Shown: one piece after another, positions 26,434 through 32,445 of the stretch | Position numbering within the stretch: position 1 is the first letter of the stretch | Layout of the letters: the number at the start of each line of letters is the position of its first letter | Position numbers and translations under genes: made by a program | The notes under the pieces: generated by a model | What the model was told of the DNA's origin: nothing | The model's database searches: none | What the model saw: the letters and a program-made list of their open reading frames with translations, nothing else | NCBI GenBank assembly: GCA_900110975.1 | Contig: FOFK01000002.1 | Location: 247,402-279,846 of the forward strand | DNA from: Lachnospiraceae bacterium RM5 | GTDB lineage: Bacteria > Bacillota > Clostridia > Lachnospirales > Lachnospiraceae | DNA: 32,445 bases | Reading direction: 5' to 3'

Positions 26434-27531
26434 TTATTTATACACTTTCTTTAAATTATCTATATTTGAACATGTATTTAACATTACCAAATCAAGAATT
26501 GCTAAGGCAGTCATAGCTTCTACAACCACAACAGCCCTTGGAACAATAATAGGATCATGTCTTCCTTTAATATTTATGGAAATATTTTCACCATCCTTAT
26601 TTACTGTCTTTTGTTCCTTGAATATTGATGGAGTTGGCTTAAAATATGCTTTAAAATAAACTTCATCCCCATCACTGATTCCACCTAAAACGCCTCCGGA
26701 ATTATTTGTCATCTTTTCAATTCCATTTTCTGTATATATAAAATTATCATTATTTTCAGAACCAAATATTTTAGATGCATTTACTCCATTTCCTATTTCA
26801 AAGGCTTTTACGGCACCAATGGACATAATGGCTTTTGCAATATTAGCATCTAATTTATCAAACACAGGCTCACCGATTCCCGGCATTAAGTTTTTAACTT
26901 TACATTTAATGACTCCGCCTATACTGTCCCCCTCAGCTTTCTTTTCAATTACAAGATTTCTTATTTTTTCAAGAGCATCTTTATCAGGTATATAAAGTTC
27001 ATTGTTCATAATAAAATCTTTATCAAATTTTTCTTCATCAATTGTAATTCCACCAATTTCATATGTATATGCAAAGATTTCTATTCCAAGTTCTTTAAGT
27101 ACTTTTAATGCAACTGCTCCGGCTGCTACCCTTGCAAGAGTTTCTCTTCCTGAAGATCTTCCTCCGCCTCTGTAATCCCTGAATCCATACTTTGCATCAA
27201 ATGTAAAATCTGCATGCCCCGGTCTGTAATATGAAGCTATTTCAGAATAATCAGCAGACTTCTGGGATGTATTTCTTACCATCATTGCAATAGGTGTTCC
27301 TGTTGTCTTTCCTTCAAAAACACCGGATAATATCTCTACTTCATCAGCTTCTTTTCTAGGTGTAGAGACATTTGACTGTCCCGGCTTTCTTCTGTTTAAA
27401 TATTTTTGTATATCCTCTTCACATAAACTTACTCCCGAAGGACAACCATCAACAATAACACCCAATGCTTTTCCATGGGATTCACCAAATGTAGATACTT
27501 TAAACATATTTCCAAAAACCGAACCAGACAT
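26434..27531 (-). CDS. aroC: Chorismate synthase
   Basis: FMNH2-dependent enzyme that converts EPSP to chorismate, the last step of the shikimate pathway. The 365 residues are full length. The three family signatures are present: GESHGKALGVIVDG near the N terminus, FRDYRGGGRSSGRETLARVAAGA in the middle, and GRHDPIIVPRAVVVVEAM near the C terminus. AAAGAGG lies ahead of ATG 27531. It stands alone among its pathway here: glyA is upstream behind a terminator, and the ligase-like gene follows one base downstream. Confidence 0.97.
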   Translation of the reverse strand: MSGSVFGNMFKVSTFGESHGKALGVIVDGCPSGVSLCEEDIQKYLNRRKPGQSNVSTPRKEADEVEILSGVFEGKTTGTPIAMMVRNTSQKSADYSEIASYYRPGHADFTFDAKYGFRDYRGGGRSSGRETLARVAAGAVALKVLKELGIEIFAYTYEIGGITIDEEKFDKDFIMNNELYIPDKDALEKIRNLVIEKKAEGDSIGGVIKCKVKNLMPGIGEPVFDKLDANIAKAIMSIGAVKAFEIGNGVNASKIFGSENNDNFIYTENGIEKMTNNSGGVLGGISDGDEVYFKAYFKPTPSIFKEQKTVNKDGENISINIKGRHDPIIVPRAVVVVEAMTALAILDLVMLNTCSNIDNLKKVYK

Positions 27532-27565
27532 TTTTTACCTCTTTCATGTAACTTATTTATTTTAT

Positions 27566-27608
27566 AAAAATTTGCTGTCGTTTATAGTTTTACCTAAAAC
27601 GACAGCAA
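27566..27608 (-). terminator. Terminator after glyA
   Basis: In the minus-strand transcript, TTGCTGTCGTTT (27608-27597) pairs over 12 bp with AAACGACAGCAA (27583-27572) around a 13-base loop, followed by ATTTTT. It separates glyA from aroC. The aroC promoter must lie within or near this hairpin if the terminator is efficient. Confidence 0.75.
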
Positions 27609-27650
27609 TCATGGTTATTATCATTTATAGCAATATAATATATTCTATAA

Positions 27651-28892
27651 TTATTCATATAAAGGATATTTATCAGTTAATCCCTTAACAAGGCTCATTG
27701 CCTTATCTTTGTTTGCTTCTGCATCATTAACAAGTAAAGAAATTGCTTCAGCAATAACATCCATATCAGCTGCAACCATACCTCTTGATGTAATTGCAGG
27801 TGTACCAATTCTGATACCACTTGTTACAAATGGCTTCTCAGGGTCATTAGGAATAGCATTCTTATTACATGTGATATTTGCTGCATCTAAAATCTTTTCG
27901 CATGCTTTTCCTGTAATACCCTTGCTTCTTAAATCTACTAACATAAGATGATTATCTGTACCACCTGATATTAAATCAAATCCTCTGCTTGTAAGACCAT
28001 TTGCAAGAGCCTGTGCATTATCTTTAACATTTCTCATATAAACTTTAAAATCATCATCTAATGCTTCTTTAAAACATACAGCCTTTGCAGCAATAACATG
28101 CATTAAAGGACCACCCTGAATACCAGGGAAAATAGCCTTATTGAAATTAAATTTATCAGCAGCTTCCTGATTACAAAGAATCATTCCACCTCTTGGTCCT
28201 CTTAATGTCTTATGAGTTGTTGTTGTAACAACATCTGCAAGACCAATTGGACTCATATGAAGTCCTGCTGCAACAAGTCCGGCGATATGTGCCATATCTA
28301 CCATAAGAACTGCTCCAACTTCATCAGCGATTTCTCTGAATTTCTTAAAATCTATTTCTCTAGGATATGCACTTGCACCAGCAACAATAAGCTTTGGTTT
28401 GCACTCTTTTGCAATCTTTAACACTTCATCATAATCGATAAATCCTTCATCATTTGTACCATAAGGAACAATATTGAAATATTTACCTGAAATATTAACA
28501 GGACTTCCATGTGTTAAATGTCCGCCATGAGCAAGGCTCATACCCATTACTGTATCTCCAGGCTCTACAATTGCAAAAAATGCTGCAAGATTTGCCTGTG
28601 CACCTGAATGTGGCTGAACATTTACATAATCACATCCAAATAATTTTTTTGCTCTTTCTCTGGCAAGTTCTTCTACAACGTCAACATATTCGCAACCGCC
28701 ATAATATCTTTTACCAGGATATCCTTCAGCATATTTATTTGTTAAATGACTACCCATTGCAGCCATAACAGCCTTACTTACAAGGTTTTCTGAAGCAATA
28801 AGTTCAATATGAGTTCTCTGTCTTTCTAACTCTTCTTCCATTGCTTTTGCTACATCAGGATCAAAAGTCTTTACTTCATCAAATGAAAACAT
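27651..28892 (-). CDS. glyA: Serine hydroxymethyltransferase
   Basis: PLP enzyme that interconverts serine and glycine and feeds one-carbon units into folate. The 413 residues are full length. [18 protein letters not shown], the PLP lysine K228 in [14 protein letters not shown], and the C-terminal [14 protein letters not shown] are present. GGAGG lies about eight bases before ATG 28892. It has its own promoter with a leader of about 100 bases that is AT-rich; no glycine, THF or SAM aptamer is recognisable in it. Confidence 0.98.
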   Translation of the reverse strand: MFSFDEVKTFDPDVAKAMEEELERQRTHIELIASENLVSKAVMAAMGSHLTNKYAEGYPGKRYYGGCEYVDVVEELARERAKKLFGCDYVNVQPHSGAQANLAAFFAIVEPGDTVMGMSLAHGGHLTHGSPVNISGKYFNIVPYGTNDEGFIDYDEVLKIAKECKPKLIVAGASAYPREIDFKKFREIADEVGAVLMVDMAHIAGLVAAGLHMSPIGLADVVTTTTHKTLRGPRGGMILCNQEAADKFNFNKAIFPGIQGGPLMHVIAAKAVCFKEALDDDFKVYMRNVKDNAQALANGLTSRGFDLISGGTDNHLMLVDLRSKGITGKACEKILDAANITCNKNAIPNDPEKPFVTSGIRIGTPAITSRGMVAADMDVIAEAISLLVNDAEANKDKAMSLVKGLTDKYPLYE

Positions 28893-28998
28893 AATATTCC
28901 TCCACTAATTTTTATTTTTTCTATTTCTATTTTTATGTATTCTTAAACTTAAAAACCAAATATCAATTTTCCTTTAAAAACACACAATTTCAGAAAAA

Positions 28999-29027
28999 AT
29001 TATATCACGAAGAAAGCATTATTTCAA
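28999..29027 (-). promoter_or_regulatory. Promoter of glyA
   Basis: Minus-strand -35 TTGAAA (29027-29022), a 17-base spacer and a perfect -10 TATAAT (29004-28999). It begins only 13 bases after the stop codon of the surface-protein gene, for which no terminator is visible. Confidence 0.8.
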
Positions 29028-29039
29028 TTTAAATATTAT

Positions 29040-32000
29040 TTATATCTTACTTTTTTTCGCTGCTAAAACTCCAAAAATCACCATACAAAAAACTCCTGTA
29101 AGAATTATTAAACCTGATCCGTCATCTCCTGTCTTCGGATTATTTTTTATTTTATTTTTCCCCGTTGTTTCTGTAGTAATCATTGTAGTTTCATCATTAG
29201 TGGTAGTAATGGTTTCATTTGTTGTTCTTTCTTCTTTAACCTCTGTTTCTAATGTAGTCTCCTCAGTGGTTTCTTCTGTTGTTTCAGTTATTTCTTCCTC
29301 ATATGAAATACTTACGCTCTGATCTGTATCCTCTAAATCTTTATGACTTACAAGTAAAGTTTCCTCTCCATCTTCAGATACATCATACAATTCTTCAAAT
29401 ACAACAAGAGTAGTATTATTTAAATTCATGTTCCAGAAATGATAGGTCATATCTACTTTTCCATTGCTCTCTTCCGGATAAAAATACATTTCAGATTCTA
29501 CCTTTTCTCCATTTATGTCTGTAATATAATCAGATGTATCTTTATTTACAATATAGCCTTTTATTTTATACTTCCTACCCACTATCAGATTTGAGAAACT
29601 AATGGTGTCCGTTAAATTAACCTCACCCTTTGTATCTATACTTTTTTTACCATCTGCATATGCTGTTGTAGAAATCTTAGGCTGCGGATAATTTTTTAAA
29701 TTCAAATTTTCTTCATCTTCACTGTTTTTTCTTTCAAATACATAAGGCTTTATATTTAAATAATTCATCTCATTATCCTTAGGTGTTTCCAACTCAATAA
29801 GCACATATTTACCTTCTTTAAGTCCCTTTATAACAAAAGATTCCATATCGCTTACCCATGTCATGACCTCTTTTCCTGCACTTAAATAATCAAAATCCTT
29901 TTTAGAATCATCAACACCTGTTATATCCCTTAACTGAAGCTTTGCACCACTAAGAACATCTCCACTAATACCATCAGTTTTAGTTATTTTCAAAAATCCT
30001 TTTAATTCATCTTCAAGGGTTATTTTTACTAACTTATTTTTGTTTTCTTCATTGATTAGAAATTCTTTTCCTTCACAATCTTTATATCCCTTAGGTGCTT
30101 TTCTTTCAACAACTCTAAATCTTCCTTTGTTATATTCAGTATAAAAAAGCCGTGTTGGCCTGTAATAGTTAAGTATATTTCCCGTCATATATGCTTCCTT
30201 AGACTTTCCCTCCAGTTTACAGACAACTTCTTTTCCATTTGTACCATGATATTCCTGGGTATTTTCATAACTTAAAGAATATACATATTTTTCACCTGTC
30301 TTTAAATTACCATTATCATCAAGGTTATATCCCAATATACAAACATCCATCCATAGGTCTTTATCAGAATCGGAAACATTTTCCTGAACAACAAATTCAC
30401 CTTTTTCTTTAATTATATTTTTTGTATCAAGATCAAGCTTATCAAGTCCAAGGTTTATAAATACATTATCTTCAAATACTTTTCCTGTGCTTTTACCTGC
30501 ATTCCAATCTTTACTCAAATCAACTGTCTCTATTTTTTCAGAACTGATTGTAAAATCAATATATTCATCATTTAATAAATATCCGGCACATCCGTTTAAC
30601 AAATCATTATTTTGTGGCGGAGCTACCTCAATAATCCTGAACTTTCCCTGATTATGAGGTGTATAATAAAGTTTTGTATTAACTTCATTATTCTTAAGCT
30701 TTTCATCAAAAGATATTCCGGTATCAATACTTACAGTATTTCCACTGCCCTTATACTGGATCTTTTTAACATTAGAATTTAATGAATAAACATTATGATT
30801 TGCCCTGTTTTTAGCTGTATCTCCATTATAAAAAATTTCACATGAGTCATGATATTTATTATCGTGAATAGAATATTCCTGTAATTTATATTTCGCTCCA
30901 CCAGACGTCTCTCCAATTGACCTTTTTGTAAGATTTGAAATCTTTACAAACTTAAGATTTGAATAAACCTGGTTATTTGAAATATTTACTGTCTTATATA
31001 ACAGAGCGTTAGGATTATTTGCCGTAAAAGTCCATGCATTTTCACTTCCTGTATAGCATCCGTCAGGTGCTTTTGTTTCAATAATTTTATAAGTTTTATT
31101 TTGTTCTAACACCTTATCAGATTTATATACCGGCGTGCTGTTTTTGTTTCCCGTGTCTTTTATACTTGTTATAAAATTTCCACTTAAATCATATACATTA
31201 AATATAGCATTATGAAACTGCGTTGATGTATCAGATAATTTACCATATTTTTTTATCTCTATTCCAATCTTTGGTAAATCTGTTGTTTTTTCCTTAATCC
31301 ACCAGGTTACAAGTTCCTGCCTTATATCATTTTTATCCGCCCAGAAATTAATGCCAAAATCAACATTCGAAGGAATGCTTAAATTATTTAATATATTATT
31401 TACATAAGTGATTACCCACGCCGGAGGAGTACCTCCATAAGTCCCTTTTAAATAACTAAGTCCCAGAGTTGTGCACATAAAATCTTTTGCAGAATTTGTA
31501 CCAATTGGATCAGGTCCGCCATAACCATAATAAATTAACTTTTTAATTTTATTTAATGTATCTTCGCTTAATGCCGGATTAATCTTTGTTAATGTATTTC
31601 CGGATAACTGGGTAGAACTTAAATGATCAGAACATATCGCAATAGTTCCATCTGACAGAATATGATTTCTTAAACTGATTCCATTATATGTGACAAGATC
31701 ATTTTTTATAACTTTTACAGAATTTGTATCAGGATTAACACTAGACTGATATGGTATATTTGCAAACCCATCTTCCTTATTATCCTTACATTTCCTTACT
31801 TCATAACTATCTTTACCATGCTTAATAACCTCATCACCATATATATCCCTTAACATAATATCAGGCGAGTCAAAAACATAATATGGATAATTATTAATTC
31901 CATGCATCCCCCAGTTCTCATATGCTTTTGCAATATATTCCCAGTCTCTGCCATCAAGCATTAAATTGCATGCATATACTAAAACATCTTCACTTACATA

Positions 32001-32189
32001 TCCTTTAAATTGATTTTTTTTAGAATCCAGAACCCACTTAAAATCCTCAGAATCTGTTTTGCTATTAACTTCACCACTACTGGAAACATCAGCTGTTACA
32101 CTTTTATTATCCGCAATAAAACTAACCAGCATAGCAACAAGTAAAACCACTGCTAAAATATTTTTTTTATTAAATTTTTTATTCCCCAA
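29040..32189 (-). CDS. Wall-anchored surface protein with SpaA-like and VaFE domains
   Basis: 1049 residues, secreted and anchored by sortase. The start codon is TTG (32187-32189) with AGGAGG six bases ahead. Residues 1-33 form a signal peptide. Residues about 50-300 resemble a TQXA/thioester-type N-terminal domain (C186 in AICSDHL, IYYGYGGP, FMCTTLGLSYLKG), but the usual TQ pair is absent. SpaA/Cna-B-like modules with E-box-type ends follow at about 308-400 (IIETKAPDG), 410-550 (IIEVAPP), 585-725 (VVERKAPKGY) and 730-835 (LIELETP). Residues 841-963 are a VaFE domain with VVFEELYD at 929-936. A Thr/Glu-rich wall-spanning linker (964-1016), NPKTG (1017-1021), a hydrophobic segment and KKSKI finish it. 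Likely a pilin- or adhesin-like protein; the ligand is unknown. Confidence 0.88.
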   Translation of the reverse strand: MGNKKFNKKNILAVVLLVAMLVSFIADNKSVTADVSSSGEVNSKTDSEDFKWVLDSKKNQFKGYVSEDVLVYACNLMLDGRDWEYIAKAYENWGMHGINNYPYYVFDSPDIMLRDIYGDEVIKHGKDSYEVRKCKDNKEDGFANIPYQSSVNPDTNSVKVIKNDLVTYNGISLRNHILSDGTIAICSDHLSSTQLSGNTLTKINPALSEDTLNKIKKLIYYGYGGPDPIGTNSAKDFMCTTLGLSYLKGTYGGTPPAWVITYVNNILNNLSIPSNVDFGINFWADKNDIRQELVTWWIKEKTTDLPKIGIEIKKYGKLSDTSTQFHNAIFNVYDLSGNFITSIKDTGNKNSTPVYKSDKVLEQNKTYKIIETKAPDGCYTGSENAWTFTANNPNALLYKTVNISNNQVYSNLKFVKISNLTKRSIGETSGGAKYKLQEYSIHDNKYHDSCEIFYNGDTAKNRANHNVYSLNSNVKKIQYKGSGNTVSIDTGISFDEKLKNNEVNTKLYYTPHNQGKFRIIEVAPPQNNDLLNGCAGYLLNDEYIDFTISSEKIETVDLSKDWNAGKSTGKVFEDNVFINLGLDKLDLDTKNIIKEKGEFVVQENVSDSDKDLWMDVCILGYNLDDNGNLKTGEKYVYSLSYENTQEYHGTNGKEVVCKLEGKSKEAYMTGNILNYYRPTRLFYTEYNKGRFRVVERKAPKGYKDCEGKEFLINEENKNKLVKITLEDELKGFLKITKTDGISGDVLSGAKLQLRDITGVDDSKKDFDYLSAGKEVMTWVSDMESFVIKGLKEGKYVLIELETPKDNEMNYLNIKPYVFERKNSEDEENLNLKNYPQPKISTTAYADGKKSIDTKGEVNLTDTISFSNLIVGRKYKIKGYIVNKDTSDYITDINGEKVESEMYFYPEESNGKVDMTYHFWNMNLNNTTLVVFEELYDVSEDGEETLLVSHKDLEDTDQSVSISYEEEITETTEETTEETTLETEVKEERTTNETITTTNDETTMITTETTGKNKIKNNPKTGDDGSGLIILTGVFCMVIFGVLAAKKSKI

Positions 32190-32215
32190 TTAGAACCTCC
32201 TGATTAAAATACTCC

Positions 32216-32231
32216 ACAAAAACGTTTTTGT
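32216..32231. promoter_or_regulatory. Perfect 16-bp palindrome at the transcription start
   Basis: ACAAAAACGTTTTTGT is a perfect palindrome with central ACGT. It lies at about +1 to +16 of the predicted surface-protein transcript, between the promoter and the ribosome binding site. Its shape (A tract, CG centre, T tract) resembles operators of LacI/GalR-type repressors. No regulator gene is in the window, so the assignment is an inference from shape and position. Confidence 0.5.
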
Positions 32232-32238
32232 AACAAAG

Positions 32239-32267
32239 ATATTACATCACTTTTCAAAAAGAGTCAA
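32239..32267 (-). promoter_or_regulatory. Promoter of the surface-protein gene
   Basis: Minus-strand -35 TTGACT (32267-32262), a 17-base spacer and -10 TAATAT (32244-32239), 50 bases before the TTG start codon. Confidence 0.75.
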
Positions 32268-32402
32268 CTATTTTTTAATTTATTTCAAAATATTTTTTCC
32301 AATCTAATACATTGTTATTTCCAAAAAACAACATATTCTAACAACATAAATAATACAGCTCTAAAAGAAACATATATCAATTATATCTATCTGTTTAGAA
32401 TT

Positions 32403-32445
32403 ACTTACGAATAAACTTTCCGATTCCTTAAAACTATTCGTAAGT
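32403..32445. repeat. Inverted repeat at the window edge
   Basis: ACTTACGAATA (32403-32413) and TATTCGTAAGT (32435-32445) are perfect 11-bp inverted copies around a 21-base loop. The right copy ends exactly at the window border, so the repeat may be longer: the left flank reads GAATT. No T tract follows on the minus strand, which argues against a terminator in that direction. Confidence 0.75.

Noticed and set aside
28893-28998. Glycine or folate riboswitch in the roughly 100-base glyA leader
   Set aside because: No recognisable aptamer core or stable GC-containing stem is present.

Overview
The window is an AT-rich chromosomal segment from what looks like an anaerobic low-GC Firmicute, most likely a member of the Lachnospiraceae or a close relative. 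The grounds are the gene families: ThiH-type thiazole synthesis, rubrerythrin, an EpsC-type serine acetyltransferase, a DUF4364 protein beside malic enzyme, SpaA/VaFE-type surface proteins, strong AGGAGG ribosome binding sites and sigma-A-like promoters. No phage, transposase, CRISPR array, tRNA or rRNA gene is visible.

Layout. Positions 1-480 hold no intact gene, but contain an inverted/direct repeat cluster and a hexanucleotide array downstream of trkH. Positions 481-4076 (minus strand) encode a rubrerythrin followed by TrkA and TrkH potassium uptake. Positions 4354-11085 (minus) are an eight-gene thiamine operon, in transcription order: promoter, TPP riboswitch, terminator, thiS, thiF, thiG, thiH, tenI, thiE, thiD, a 119-nt fully paired four-armed element, and thiC. 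Divergent from it, at 11127-12884 (plus), are malic enzyme and a DUF4364 protein. These run into convergent engB (ysxC), behind clpX, clpP and tig (12862-16739, minus). Positions 16815-23265 (minus) carry, in transcription order, a serine acetyltransferase, two halves of an asymmetric ABC exporter, an AEC-family carrier and a calcium/cation antiporter. A divergent aspartate kinase follows (23457-24776, plus). Positions 24864-28892 (minus) hold glyA, then aroC with an abutting O-antigen-ligase-like membrane protein. Positions 29040-32267 (minus) hold a 1049-residue cell-wall-anchored adhesin/pilin-like protein with its own promoter and a perfect operator-like palindrome. The last 43 bases form an inverted repeat that touches the window edge.

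How the genes work together. The thi operon can make both halves of thiamine phosphate. ThiS/F/G/H, with TenI as aromatase, make the thiazole; ThiC and ThiD make the pyrimidine; ThiE joins them. TPP feedback acts at the leader terminator. Use of ThiH rather than ThiO fits an anaerobe. Trigger factor and ClpXP form a protein-folding and turnover block. CysE/EpsC, GlyA, aspartate kinase and AroC are amino-acid metabolism genes spread over several transcription units.

The most unusual object is the element between thiD and thiC (5720-5838). An 8-bp closing helix and three arms of 12, 26 and 10 bp abut with no unpaired base between them, giving a perfect four-way junction. The only non-Watson-Crick pair in the arms is G-U in the transcribed (minus) strand. 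I do not recognise it as a known RNA family.
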